Assembly: GCA_030770535.1 (NCBI GenBank)
Contig: JASVEC010000007.1
Location: 62,001 to 126,000, forward strand
Reading direction: 5' to 3'
Source: Batkoa obscura
Taxonomy: Eukaryota > Entomophthoromycota > Entomophthoromycetes > Entomophthorales > Batkoaceae
Length of the DNA stretch: 64,000 bases
Below, piece after piece: positions 22,962 to 34,081 of the stretch. Under the pieces are notes generated by a model that saw only the letters and a program-made list of their open reading frames with translations, did not search any database and had not been told where the DNA came from. A program made the translations under genes and the position numbers. The first letter of the stretch is position 1. Every line of letters starts with the position of its first letter.

Positions 22962-25900
22962 TTTTTGTGTATGGTATATTAAATTATTAGATATCAGATT
23001 TTTGGGTAATAAATAAAATGATTGTTTTAATTTATTTTTTTGATTTCAAAACTTGAGTATTTATATGTTTTTTGCCACCTTTGAATATCAGTAATGAAAT
23101 GGATCACGTAAGAAAAATTATTTTCATTTTTAACAAATATAGATAAATTAACGTCCATTCACCAAATTTTGACTGTTATAAACCTCTAAATCTACTTGAT
23201 GATGACAACGCTATCTCGTTTTAAATAAAATTAACATATTAAGAGAAAGTGCGATTCATGCGTAGATTTAAAACAACTTATATTAAAAGCCCTAAAAAGT
23301 TTGAATTTTAAAAATCAATAATCTCAGCATTCAACATCTTACACTGGTGTGTGAAATTAAATGCTTTAATCACTTAATATTTTAAATGGTAATTTTCAAA
23401 GCTATAAAGCAAATAGAACAAATTTTGCGATACTTGATTTATTTTTAATATTTCTAAATTTAAAATAAAAGGCTACTGTTATTCATAGTAAAAATGAAAA
23501 AATGATTTCATTATATCAGTATTTATTTTATATTATTACTATTAATGAATAGCTAAAACCTTATTGTAGCTTATTTTACATTATATTGTAATCTATTATA
23601 TTATTATCTACATAACAAATGAATGTTGAATATCTTTTTATTCAAGTAATATTAGGTCCTAAAATGTAAATATATACTTATTACCATATTACATCAAGTT
23701 TCCGACAAGACATAAAATACCCCTAATGTTTTTGATTGATTTATAAATATAAATAATTTAATATTCCTGTAAGAACTTTGGTAAATAAAATGAACTTCTA
23801 AAATTTAAACTTAATTTCCAACCCTCTACTTTATTGTAATATGTTTCATGTTATTTAAACTATAATCTATTTACACTAATATTAATTATATTGTTATATA
23901 GTAATATCACTGAAAGCAGGCCATACAATATAAAAAACATTTCTATTATGATCAAGTTTCATATTCGCTATTTAATAATATAGGATCTTTTATTTGAAGG
24001 AATATTACCCAGGTCAATAAAGATACTTTAAAACTTTAATTTTAAACAAAAATTTGTTCAAAATAAGTAACTGTTAACTATTTAATGACATCTTTCATAT
24101 TGTAAGTATATCTAATATGAAAATTTCGTTCAATCGTTATAGTGGGAATGTATAGTATCTGATACTGATAATATAAATTATATTAAAGCGTTACTACAAA
24201 ATATAACTAGCAAAACTCTTTGATGTAATTAATAAGTATATCTTATAAAATGTTCGATATTTAAAGCATAAACGCTATAAGCAAGTTGGTATTAATTTTA
24301 ATAAAACAAAAAATTTACTCAATTAGGTAACTCTGGCGGCAGGCTTACTGAATATGTCAACTACATACCATTAGCTTATAAATATATAAAAGATATTTTT
24401 AAATAAAAAATTAATTTTGGTTTTATTTAATGCAAGTTTATGTAGGATAGTTTAGATAAATTTAACTGGCCTTTTTTCAATGTGAATCTATGCATCAAGT
24501 TTTGAATAAGGCTCTAAATTTAAAAATAGAGCTTTTATTAATTTGATTTAATTCATTCAAAAATAAAATATTTCTAATATCTAACAAATATCAATTTGCA
24601 CATCTTTGATACGAATGATACCATTTATGAAGGGGTATTTTGAGCTTGTATTATTTCTTCATATGTATACTTTTAAGCTTAAAACTTGGTCTTAAATTCA
24701 ATATTTACATTCTTTATAGCTTTAAAATATCGTTAATATTATAATACAGAGTATCCATATATAACACTGAGGGGTTTTATATCCACTAGAAACACTAATT
24801 AGTCAATTTATAAACTGTCTTAATGAATTTAAAATAATGTTAATTGAGTGTAAATATTTTAAATTTAAATCAAGTGTGACTGCATAAATAAAATTCAATT
24901 TTGGGGTTTTGGGGATAATGTATCATCATGCAATTAGTTTGAATTAGACTAATTTTATTAAAGTTTTAGTAAACCTTGATATAATTAAACTGCCTTCTAG
25001 TTTTGATAATTTAAGTGAAAATATACCCATCAAGCTTAAGTCAGCAGGAATTAAAACCCCTTGCTTATGACTGCAAAGGAGGGCAAAGTAAACTCGTTAT
25101 AGCAAAATCTGTCTTATAAGGAAATTTACCTTATAAAGAACTGACCGTATATTCATCAATATTATAAATTTCATTGCTTAGCTCCCAATGACTTTGAACA
25201 TCAAATATGATAGTAAATTATAGTTAGCCTAAAAATCCTTAAATAAAGTTGATAGTTTCGTTCTTTCGCTATGTAAATTAGTCTATTAACTAAACCAACG
25301 ATAAAAATAGAGATACTAAAAGCTATGGTCTTTAAACTCAATAAAAATATTCAATATACTCAAAGTTTTAAAAACAATAATTATGTATGTAATTATTGTG
25401 AACATAGTAACTTAATAAGCTACTAAAGCTAAAGTCGATGATTGGTCTATAGTAGCGACGGAAACATGCATAAAACATAGCTATTGTTTGACTATTTACA
25501 TAAATTATTAACTCATTTCAAGACATAACCCAAATGAAGAAATTTAGTAAAATTAATTCGAAATTTTATAATGCTCATAGTAAAGTATGAAGTTAAGCAA
25601 GGGCTGAAAATTTGATACTAGAAATAAAGATAGAAATAAGATGAAATTAATATTAAACAGAAATTAAGTACGAAATCGCAGAAAGACTTTAAAAAGAAAA
25701 GATAAATTAATAATATGAAAATCAAATGTGCTATTAAACCTAATTATGCATAATTTTTTTGACACGAAATCAAAGTAAAGTTAAAAAATATGATATTGAC
25801 TTTAATTCATTATTAACAACACTGAAAGACCTGTATAATTAATATGCAGTAGTAATAGATTTCACCTTTGCTTTATTAAATGTATATTTTAAAAGCAACT

Positions 25901-26739
25901 GTTTTATTCCAATTTAGTAAAAATACCTAAAGGAAGAATAACAATAAAGTTGGTATTAGAAAGTGTATATAGTATCAAAGAACTTAATTGTATTTAGCTT
26001 TCTCTACGAAAACACACATTAGGCCAAAAGATTAGTAGTGAGTTCATTTAGATGAAATAAAAGAGAAGTACTAAGCTTCAGAATAACATTCTTTTGTTCC
26101 ATTTACAACTTATCCTTTTATGGTAATCATTATCTAAATATATCATGAGAGGATTTTTGCTTAGAAAATTTGATGTAACTGTGTTATAAATTATTATTAT
26201 TGACTATTTTGAGTTGAGATAATAGTTTTAAGCATGTCTAGCACTAAAGGAATAGATACATAACCTTTGCTTAATTTACAATACTATAAAAAAATGAAAG
26301 GTATTGGGATGCTAAGCTAATATTTTTTAATGATAAAACACATAAATCAAACATTCAATAAGATCAAAAACCCACTTTAAGCAATAGTAAAAATTTTAAA
26401 TTTATTAGAACTATCTCGGAGTTTTTAAGATATCTCTTCTATAATGTTAAAATATAGTAATAGTTTATTATAGAAGGCAGATAAAAAAACAAATAATGGT
26501 TAAAATGAATCGTTTTTTAGTAGCTATACATTAGGATTATATTTTCTGATTGTAAAGTGCAAGAGTTTTTTTAAAATTCAGAATATTGTTGATGTCGGTA
26601 TTTTTTTTATGATTGAGAATTCCTTAATAAAGAGCATTATTAATAAAATGGTGTACACCCATTGTTTATTTATCGGATTAATATTTTAAATTTGCCTTTC
26701 AATTTCGAGCGTTTACCTTAGAATCCATCTTCAAATTAA
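22962..26739. other. Gene-free stretch upstream of HD-1
   Basis: About 3.8 kb of AT-rich sequence without an ORF of coding character. It may hold the HD-1 regulatory region. Nothing more recognised. Confidence 0.4.
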
Positions 26740-26836
26740 CATGGGGGATATATTTTTATTTAAAAATTTTACTAACTTTCATTCAAATAATGCTTAAAAA
26801 TGGAAAAACGATGAAACCAAAAAAACACCCCCCCAT
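26740..26836 (-). mobile_element. 104-bp MITE-like element, copy 8
   Basis: From ATGGGGGATATATTT to a C-run ending CCCCCATA. The interior TTCATTCAAATAATGCTTAAAAA matches the family; slightly shortened within the interior. Confidence 0.7.
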
Positions 26837-28111
26837 ATTGAATCTTTTTTATCATGATTCCATGGCATAAAATTATAATGCACAAAAATCAACCTAAAAT
26901 TAAAAGTATCAAATTTTATTTAAAAACAAGCCCCCCAACTTTGAATATTAATAGTTTTAAATATTTAATTTATATAATAATTACAAGAAAATCTAATACA
27001 AAATTAAAAGACTAAATAAATTCAATCAAGTACTCAGCTTACAATGTTATATTCTTAGTTTTGATTTGATTGCTTTAGTAAATAAGTTAACAACAATTTA
27101 GCTGAATTATGATTTTAGTAATTTTCTATCTTTAAACAGCTCTATTTAATAAGTTTATCACATTTATATTAACATTAGTAAAAGATGTTAGCGTTTTTGT
27201 TTAATTAAAGTTGTGTAGATGTAGAGCATTGACTATATTTTATTTAAAGGTAAATTTATTTTGTAAATTATCATAGAAGCAATAATAAGATTCATTTCGA
27301 GATTTTAATCAAATTTCAATTTAGTTGTAATGAATTAGAATAAGACAACGCTCCTCTCAAATTAGCTTATTTTTTAACTAGAAAACGTTCTAATTGCAAT
27401 GTATCATGATTTATATGCTTATTTTTTATCTAATCAGAATATTAACAAAGTACTATTTCAGATGAAATGAGGTGGATATGGGCTTTTTCAAGTTGCATAT
27501 CTTATTTAAATGTTAATTTTTTGAGTATCATCAATCTTCGCAAAAATTTGTTACAACTAGCCCCTTGAAATATATTTGCTAAAAATTCAAATTTATGCAT
27601 CAAAACTCAAATAAATTAAAATTAAAATTAATTTAATTAGCTAATTTCTTTTAAATTTTATTGGTTAAATGCTACTTTTGAGCTGAATGAATGTATCCGT
27701 CCTAATCACTTAAGTTAGAAATAAATGTAATAGTTCATGTAAAAAACAAATTAAATTAAAAAGATTTTGAGTCGAGATACTGAGAACGCAGATAAAAATA
27801 AAATGGTCTTCATTAAATTATGAATCAGCTAAAAGCTACCTTAAATAGCATTTATCTCGCTATTTTTAATTTTTAATATACTATTATGTAAGCTAAAGAC
27901 ATGCAGCAACGATCCAAGAGTAATTATACTAATAAAATATAAAGCTATTATTTATTGCCACTTTCATTATTATTGAAACAAATAATGTTTTATTACAATA
28001 AAGAAACTTATTGGTTCAATGTTTTTTTTAAAATTATGTTTAATTCAAAATAAAGAAATCGTTACAATATTGAGAGCATAATTTGAATGAATGACTATGT
28101 GTCAACAGATA
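26837..28111. other. Gene-free stretch
   Basis: About 1.3 kb of AT-rich spacer. No gene or known repeat recognised. Confidence 0.4.
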
Positions 28112-28251
28112 GGGGGTATGTAACTTTGTTTTTACTTCAAACGATATCTTTTGAAACAAGTGGCTTGAAAATTTAAATAAACTTGTATGCTTGTAATATA
28201 AAGGTATCTCAGTATGTACGTTGAATTCATTAAAAACAAAGTGATATCCCC
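28112..28251. mobile_element. Second inverted-repeat element (foldback/MITE-like), about 140 bp
   Basis: The left end GGGGGTATGTAACTTTGTTT is matched by the reverse complement of the right end, which reads GGGGATATCACTTTGTTTTTA. That gives inverted ends of about 22 bp with a few mismatches and one gap. The interior differs from the 104-bp family, though both share a GGGGAT-like tip. A 76-codon minus ORF overlaps it and is not taken as a gene. Confidence 0.55.
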
Positions 28252-28630
28252 AATTAAATATTTTCTTCAAAGCAGTTATCTTTCTGTGGGTTCATATCGA
28301 AAATATAAAAGTACCAAAGTTGAACAAGGATAGTGAAAATCAACTTGTTTTTTCCCTATCTTAAATAGAAAAGTATATGATCAATAAATAGCGTCCGTTT
28401 CTTTCTATAAAAATACTGATATTTACTAAAAATGAAAATCTGCATAAAAATATATACTCTAATGCTGTGAAAAAGCACTAGTATTTAACCTACTTGAGTT
28501 AAATCAATGTATTGATGCTACAGATCAGCTAAATTAACAATGAATAACTAAAAACTCATAGTTTTATCAATTTAAGTGACATAAAATCATAAAAACTCGA
28601 ACTAGAAATTACGATACAAACATTTTTTAT
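28252..28630. other. 3' flank of small secreted protein gene
   Basis: About 380 bp of AT-rich spacer. Nothing further recognised. Confidence 0.4.
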
Positions 28631-29044
28631 TTACAATAATTTTCTGATTTTTCTAAAGAGTCTCTTATAGATATTAATATTATCTTTCTTTTCAGAATCA
28701 ATAGAACCCTGATATTTAGCACCATTTTGGTCAGCAGAAGCGGACAAATTATTAATTTCAGAATACTCATATTTGTCCCCCTTCTTTTCAACAAGTCCAA
28801 TAAGCTCTTCAGTACAAAAAGCAATGAATACTTTATCGTTGTCAACCGATTTGACTTCTGATGAACAATAATTTTTGTTTTCTTTACATTCTAATTTCAC
28901 CGAAGCATTAGATGCTCCTTGAGCAGTACATTCACAAGTAAGATTATTGTCTTTAGTGGCTACATTACAATCATATTTAACAGCTGTAATAAGGCTGAAT
29001 AATACAATTAAACATAAAGAAAAGAGAGAGAAATATCTGGACAT
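28631..29044 (-). CDS. Small secreted cysteine-containing protein, function unknown
   Basis: Single exon, 137 aa. The N-terminus (MSRYFSLFSLCLIVLFSLITA) is a clear signal peptide of about 21 residues. The mature part has six cysteines (YDC, TCEC, LEC, YCS, FCTEE), enough for three disulphides, in the first half. A polar, charged C-terminal half follows and ends in basic KRLFRKIRKLL. No membrane anchor after the signal peptide. I do not recognise the family. Size, signal peptide and cysteines fit a small secreted or effector-like protein, but that is inference. A TATAAAAA sequence lies 66 bp upstream of the ATG (29110-29117). Confidence 0.75.
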   Translation of the reverse strand: MSRYFSLFSLCLIVLFSLITAVKYDCNVATKDNNLTCECTAQGASNASVKLECKENKNYCSSEVKSVDNDKVFIAFCTEELIGLVEKKGDKYEYSEINNLSASADQNGAKYQGSIDSEKKDNINIYKRLFRKIRKLL

Positions 29045-29109
29045 ATTGTTATATATTTTAATTGAACTACTTGAAGTTTTAATATTTTAATTGGATTAAA
29101 AATTGACTC

Positions 29110-29117
29110 TTTTTATA
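29110..29117 (-). promoter_or_regulatory. Candidate TATA box, small secreted protein gene
   Basis: Minus-strand TATAAAAA located 66 bp upstream of the ATG at 29044. Confidence 0.45.
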
Positions 29118-29997
29118 TTTTATTTTACGGATTATTTATTTTGGTCTATTGCTCAGTGAAATTAAGTGTTATTTTACTTTTTCTCCGTGGTTCTTTGTTT
29201 TTTTAATACTGCATGTTTTATTCTCTATTGTGAATTACGATAAAACAGTTCCAAATTTCATTAATTTATTAACATTTACTAAAACAGTAACACGTTGTAA
29301 ATATTAAATGAAACCCATAAGTCAATAGTAAAATTCAAATGGAAACTATACATTAAAAAAGAGAATAGACTATTATTGAGTATAAGTAGAACTATTATTC
29401 TGATATTGAAAATATAAAATAATAATAGAAAAGCATTAATTAAACTAGTTTTTTAAGTAAATTGTCATGTTTTTTTCAAATGCTGATTTGCCTAAAGATT
29501 TTCCTGAATTAAGGCTTAAAAATGAATAAATAATAATAATGTTTTTTAAATAATATAATTAACAGGCACTTTTATTAAATTCTAACCCATTTGGATTAAT
29601 TTTGAGAGCATCAAAACTAAATCAAATATTCATCGTTTTGACTTTAGTTTTTTACAGTATAATAACACCTCTAGTGTACATAAAAATCAACTCATAGTAT
29701 AGCTAGGATTTTTATTTTTGCACTAGCAAAAAAATGTCTTGTTAACACTAAAAAATTGATTGACCTAGATGGATTAATTTTTGAACCTATATAAGAACTT
29801 AATTAGTATTTATTTTTATTAAAATTTCATATAATTGTAATTTTTTTTGCATATATAAAATGTTATTTAGTTGAATGTATTGTTGTAAGATTTGGTGCTT
29901 AGGGAAAAGATTATAAAAGTCTTTTAATTAACTATTTATAATAAATTCAGAAATCTTAGCTTTAATAACTAGAATAGGTTTATAAATAAAAGAATAG
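29118..29997. other. Gene-free stretch
   Basis: About 880 bp of AT-rich spacer. No gene supported. Confidence 0.4.
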
Positions 29998-30106
29998 CAT
30001 GTGGGGGTGTATTTTTATATTTAAGGATTTTACTAACAAATTTTCCACTCAAACAACACTTAAAAGATGGAAAAAATAATGAAGTCAAAAAAAACACTAC
30101 CATGTA
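29998..30106 (-). mobile_element. 104-bp MITE-like element, copy 9
   Basis: From ATGTGGGGGTGTATTTT to CACTACCATGTA. The interior TTCCACTCAAACAACACTTA shows the hairpin decayed at its CpGs. Confidence 0.7.
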
Positions 30107-30822
30107 ATAATTAAGCAGATTGTATGAAGCAAGATAAAAAACTTACACAATTAACGGATCATATAAAAAAACTAATAAAAAATAAATTTATTATTTACTT
30201 ATCAGTGTAAAATCTGGTACTCAGTGGTTGAAGTCAAAGGCCTTAGCTTACGTAGCTAATGTAGGCTTAAATTATGAAGAATAAGATGTAATAGGCTATA
30301 AACTATGTAAGATAAATAGAATAGACAACACTACTGCAAAATCTATGTAAAATTCTATTAGTAAAATTTAATGGCTTTATTAAAGGTGAGAGTATCAGGG
30401 AGCAATTCAATTAGAAAGCCTCGAGTTATTGTGTTAAAGGATTTTTTTATACTCCAACAAGTATGGATATCAAAATGAGAAGTATAATATTCTTTGCGAT
30501 GTAGAGTTAGAAATTCTTATAAAAAATCAAAATAAAAGCTTGGGATTGATTGTGTGTAAACTCAAGAACACAACAACTTAAGTGATTGTTATGTTATAAT
30601 CAATTATAAAGCTGATAAAGCAATATTTCACAGCAATTATAACAAAAAATAGCTGTTGTTATGTTTTTTATATATAGCTACCTAATTGAAATATATATAT
30701 CCTTAATATGTTAATTTAGAGCCTTTTGTTAAATTGTTTTTTAATATTATATCTTTTAATAAAAATACCAGATTTTATAATAATATGTTTTATTTTATTT
30801 GTTTTATATAATTTATAACTTA
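30107..30822. other. Spacer with a possible decayed transposase-like trace
   Basis: About 700 bp. Plus-strand fragments at about 30290-30560 (for example IGYKLCKINRIDNTTAK, then RKPRVIVLKDF) faintly resemble the helix-turn-helix part of Tc1/mariner transposases. They are broken by stops and frame changes. Weak evidence. Confidence 0.25.
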
Positions 30823-30924
30823 TATAGAGGTGTTTTTTGAGTTTATTACTTTTCCATTTTTTGAGCGCTATTTGAGCGGAAAAATTCTTAGTAAAATTCT
30901 TGAACAGAAAAATACATCCCCATA
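30823..30924 (+). mobile_element. 104-bp MITE-like element, copy 10
   Basis: Left end TATAGAGGTG, right end CATCCCCATA. The centre GAGCGCTATTTGAGCGGAAA is the intact hairpin form. Confidence 0.8.
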
Positions 30925-31062
30925 TACTATCATTTATTGAATGAAATTATTTATTACTTATTGAATGTAAACTATATTGTACCTAATACTTAATGCTATT
31001 ATTTGTATTATTTTTGTAGAACTATACAATAAAAGAAAATAACTTAAACAATAATATTCAAT

Positions 31063-31098
31063 CCATTTATTCATTTATTCATTTATTCATTCATTATT
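31063..31098. repeat. (CATTTATT)n microsatellite
   Basis: Short array of CATTTATT/CATT units, just downstream of the LYC1-like gene stop. Confidence 0.7.
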
Positions 31099-31109
31099 GT
31101 TAAAAATAA

Positions 31110-32102
31110 TCAACAATAAATGTATTTATGTAGCTCATAACAGATAGGAAGGTTAGAATGGTTGAATCTAACATGAGGAAGTGTATGTTTCCTAATAACT
31201 TTGATACCTAACTCCCTAAGTTCATCATTTAATAAGGAGATATTAAAATTCCAGATAATCAAACTTAATTTGAGTTCATTAGCTAAATTTAAAGTGGCTT
31301 GAATTAATGGGTTAGCATATTGATTAATATTATATCTTATTACATTTAATTGATTTAATTTAAAATCATAATCAAATATCATAAATTCATTTAAATATTC
31401 AATAGCATAAATCTTAGGTAAATCAATATTATGATGTCGATTATAAAAATCAGATCGTAGCCAATGCCATTTATAAGTAATAAAATTAGGTTCTACTATA
31501 AATACACCTTCTTTTAATAACTTTTCATCATTAAGTTGTTGAATTCTTTCTTTACTTAATTGACAATCTATAGTAGTTAATTGTTCTATTTGGTTTTGAT
31601 TAAGATATTTTAAATTTTTATCTTGAATTTTAGTAACTGAAGTATTATCAAATTGAACATGAAAAGGCAACTGTAATTGAAAATTCATTCTTTCATAATA
31701 ATTGTCAACATCTGAAAATAACATCATTAAATTGTTTTCTTTTCGGTCCATTTCAGTTAATACTTTGTTAATCATGACTTCCGCATACCCTTTCTTTCTT
31801 TCATTTTCAATAGTAAATACAGAAGCTAAACAATTTAATTGGAGTTCTTTATATCCATCTAAATCTTTATAATAGACTTGACGAGAGATAACTTCACATT
31901 GGGAAACTACTTTTTCATTTTCATTTAATAATAAATAACTCTTAATATTATTTTTAATAAATGTTTCATTTCGTGATAATATTTCTCGTTCAATAAATTG
32001 TTCTATTGTATAATCTTCGCTACCCCATTGTTGATAAACTGTTTTAAATGTTTGTAATATGTCTTCAAATGAGGTGGCTACTTTCAATTGTAAATTAGTC
32101 AT
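31110..32102 (-). CDS. GNAT-family N-acetyltransferase, LYC1-like (paralogue 1)
   Basis: Predicted acetyl-CoA-dependent acetyltransferase of 330 aa, single exon. It resembles the fungal LYC1 family, named after the Yarrowia lysine N6-acetyltransferase of lysine catabolism. The N-terminal GNAT half has LASVFTIENERKKGYAEVM at about 92-110, where ERKKGYA is the acetyl-CoA pyrophosphate loop (the usual second Gly is replaced). LFSDVDNYYERMNF follows at about 128-141. The C-terminal half has EPNFITYKWHWLRSDFY and FDYDFKLNQLNVIRY. Two paralogues in the window (from 48809 and 61933) share layout and length. Substrate specificity is unverified and this copy has the most altered CoA loop. A TATAAAAA box lies 35 bp upstream (32137-32144). 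Confidence 0.8.
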   Translation of the reverse strand: MTNLQLKVATSFEDILQTFKTVYQQWGSEDYTIEQFIEREILSRNETFIKNNIKSYLLLNENEKVVSQCEVISRQVYYKDLDGYKELQLNCLASVFTIENERKKGYAEVMINKVLTEMDRKENNLMMLFSDVDNYYERMNFQLQLPFHVQFDNTSVTKIQDKNLKYLNQNQIEQLTTIDCQLSKERIQQLNDEKLLKEGVFIVEPNFITYKWHWLRSDFYNRHHNIDLPKIYAIEYLNEFMIFDYDFKLNQLNVIRYNINQYANPLIQATLNLANELKLSLIIWNFNISLLNDELRELGIKVIRKHTLPHVRFNHSNLPICYELHKYIYC

Positions 32103-32136
32103 TTTAATTGTTAAATTAAAGATTGATATGATGTTA

Positions 32137-32144
32137 TTTTTATA
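32137..32144 (-). promoter_or_regulatory. Candidate TATA box, LYC1-like paralogue 1
   Basis: Minus-strand TATAAAAA, 35 bp upstream of the ATG at 32102. Confidence 0.45.
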
Positions 32145-32556
32145 CTTTTTTTACTTGTTTTTATCCGATACATTAAATATTTGATGTAACTGCGTAAAAA
32201 CAAGAATAAATAGTGTAGTCTCATGCGTATGTTGTTTATGAATAGTAGGATTTTCTTAAAATTTTAAAGTTTAATTTTTTAATTTTTTAAAGTTTTTAAT
32301 TAAATGTATGTTTGTATCTATTTCTATTATTTATGTTACTTACATAAAATGTTTTGTTGATATTATTTAAGCATTATCTATCTATTTACTACTTCAAAAA
32401 ATTATAATTTTAATCTACAAACCTTCCAATATGAAAAAACGTGATCAACTATTATCATAATATTCTAATATCGCTTAAATTTAAATCCTATTCCTCAATG
32501 TATATTAACTTAATTTGAGAAGTGGATAAACTTCAAAAATACATACAAAAAACTTA
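32145..32556. other. Intergenic region between LYC1-like and NAT genes
   Basis: About 410 bp of AT-rich spacer on the upstream side of the LYC1-like gene. No further feature. Confidence 0.4.
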
Positions 32557-33522
32557 TTATTTATTAAAGGTAACAAAATCATGATGAAGATATTCATTGC
32601 AATCATCTAAATCGATATCGAAATACTTTTTAATATTTTCCCTTCTACCTTGCTCATTCTTTAAATGAATTCGTTCCACCTTATCGTTGTTCATATTAAC
32701 AATTTTAAGTTGATTATCAAATATCTTGTATAATTTATTCCCTTTTTGAATTCTTAATTGAATATGGTTAATGAATGGTTTAGAATTATCTAATACAGTA
32801 AATACATTTAAACGATTAATATCTTCATGAAAATAAGGTTCTAATGCAAAGAAATATAATGGAGTAATAACATCATTATGGTAATATTGAGCCATATAAA
32901 CTTTCTTGAATAAATTGCTATTTCCGTATTTTGGCGGATATCTAAAAACTACCTGTAATTTTTGATTATACTCTAACTTCACAATCTCACACTTTTCGTC
33001 CTCTGTTTCTTCTTCATTAATAGGTACAGGTAAAAATTGACCAAAACCATCCCAACCAATATCAGCTAAATATTTAACTCCATCAATTTGAACTAAATTA
33101 GCTGAATGCCTCATACCGCTCATCACTACTTTATTTTCTTTCTTTAATACATTAACATCTACTGAACGACAAGCCACAATAAAATTCAAATATCCAAAAT
33201 AATTCAATACTTTATGAAACAAAACAGCATGTTCAAAGCAATATCCATCTTTACCATTCACAATCATTTTGTTATATACGTCTTGTGGATGAATGCTTAC
33301 TCCTTTTGTAATAGTTTTATTATTGACATAAGTCGACTCATGTTGTCCTTCTACTTGATTGTTATAATAAAAAAAACTTAAATTACCATAAGGTAGATGA
33401 CTTAAATGATGTTTCATTAATAGAGTTAAGGTTTCTAAGTTGGGTTCTGGTAAGCTATCTTCAACATAAGGAAACTCGATTTTATTAAGATATTGGATTA
33501 TCTGTTGTTTGTTAAATTCCAT
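32557..33522 (-). CDS. Arylamine N-acetyltransferase (NAT)
   Basis: Cytosolic enzyme that transfers acetyl (in some fungi malonyl) groups from CoA to arylamines and hydrazines; fungal NATs detoxify plant and mycotoxin-type amines. Single exon, 321 aa, somewhat longer than the bacterial norm of about 280. The Cys-His-Asp triad is visible: GYCFEH with Cys95, RHSANLV with His139, and YLADIGWDGFG with Asp154. The N-terminal LxxLPYGNLSFFYYN stretch is the usual helical bundle entry. The family RGGYCFE motif is altered to GKDGYCFEH. A TATA box (TATAAATA on the minus strand, 33563-33570) is 41 bp upstream. It follows the LYC1-like gene on the same strand; two unrelated acetyltransferases being adjacent may be chance. 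Confidence 0.92.
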   Translation of the reverse strand: MEFNKQQIIQYLNKIEFPYVEDSLPEPNLETLTLLMKHHLSHLPYGNLSFFYYNNQVEGQHESTYVNNKTITKGVSIHPQDVYNKMIVNGKDGYCFEHAVLFHKVLNYFGYLNFIVACRSVDVNVLKKENKVVMSGMRHSANLVQIDGVKYLADIGWDGFGQFLPVPINEEETEDEKCEIVKLEYNQKLQVVFRYPPKYGNSNLFKKVYMAQYYHNDVITPLYFFALEPYFHEDINRLNVFTVLDNSKPFINHIQLRIQKGNKLYKIFDNQLKIVNMNNDKVERIHLKNEQGRRENIKKYFDIDLDDCNEYLHHDFVTFNK

Positions 33523-33562
33523 CTTTTATTTTTTATTTATAAAAAAAGATAAAGTTCAAGAA

Positions 33563-33570
33563 TATTTATA
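33563..33570 (-). promoter_or_regulatory. TATA box of NAT gene
   Basis: Minus-strand TATAAATA, 41 bp upstream of the ATG at 33522. Confidence 0.5.
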
Positions 33571-33626
33571 GTTTATTCTGTAACTTTTTTGATTAAATTC
33601 CATTGGCTACATTATTAATTGTCACT

Positions 33627-34000
33627 TCTGGTCACTATCCAGTTTTTTTATAGCTTGTGAAATTTTAGAATTGAAATACTCATCAGGACTAAAGAGACAT
33701 CGCCCTGTTTGCTCATTACCTTGGTATGAAATAGATACTAAAATTATTATATATGATTACTATTCTGATAAACATTATATAGCTTTACTAATAACGAGAT
33801 AGCTCTGGGTATTGTTTTAATTATAAGGTGATTTTTAAAGTAATTTCATTTTTTGAACAAAGCCCTACAAGAGTACATAGAATTGCTACAAGGCGTCTTA
33901 TTTACATAAAATGTGTTTTTACATATCAAAAAACATTTTCTATTGTAGCCAATAATCTTCCTTTATTCGATATGGAGATTACTAGAAACAACTTGTAAGA
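33627..34000 (-). pseudogene. Gene remnant, family not recognised
   Basis: On the minus strand, about 33740-33627 reads as a coding-like terminal exon (ISYQGNEQTGRCLFSPDEYF, then KISQAIKKLDSDQK and stop) behind a plausible acceptor. A further coding-like scrap (KDSSYKLFLVISISNKGRLL) lies near 33920-34000. No continuous gene can be built between or beyond them. Probably the relic of a gene; chance is not excluded. Confidence 0.25.
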
Positions 34001-34036
34001 TGAATCCTTTAAGTATTAAATTAATTTAAAAAATAA

Positions 34037-34081
34037 GTCCAATTCAACCTGATTTTTTAGTTAACCGGGATTGAATTGGAC
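34037..34081. repeat. Short foldback sequence
   Basis: The arm GTCCAATTCAACC at 34037-34049 is mirrored by GGATTGAATTGGAC at 34068-34081. The arms are nearly perfect, about 13 nt, with an 18-nt loop. It could be a tiny foldback relic or joined transposon ends. Confidence 0.5.

Noticed and set aside
28040-28270. 76-codon minus ORF
   Set aside because: Covers the inverted-repeat element at 28112-28251 and has no coding character.
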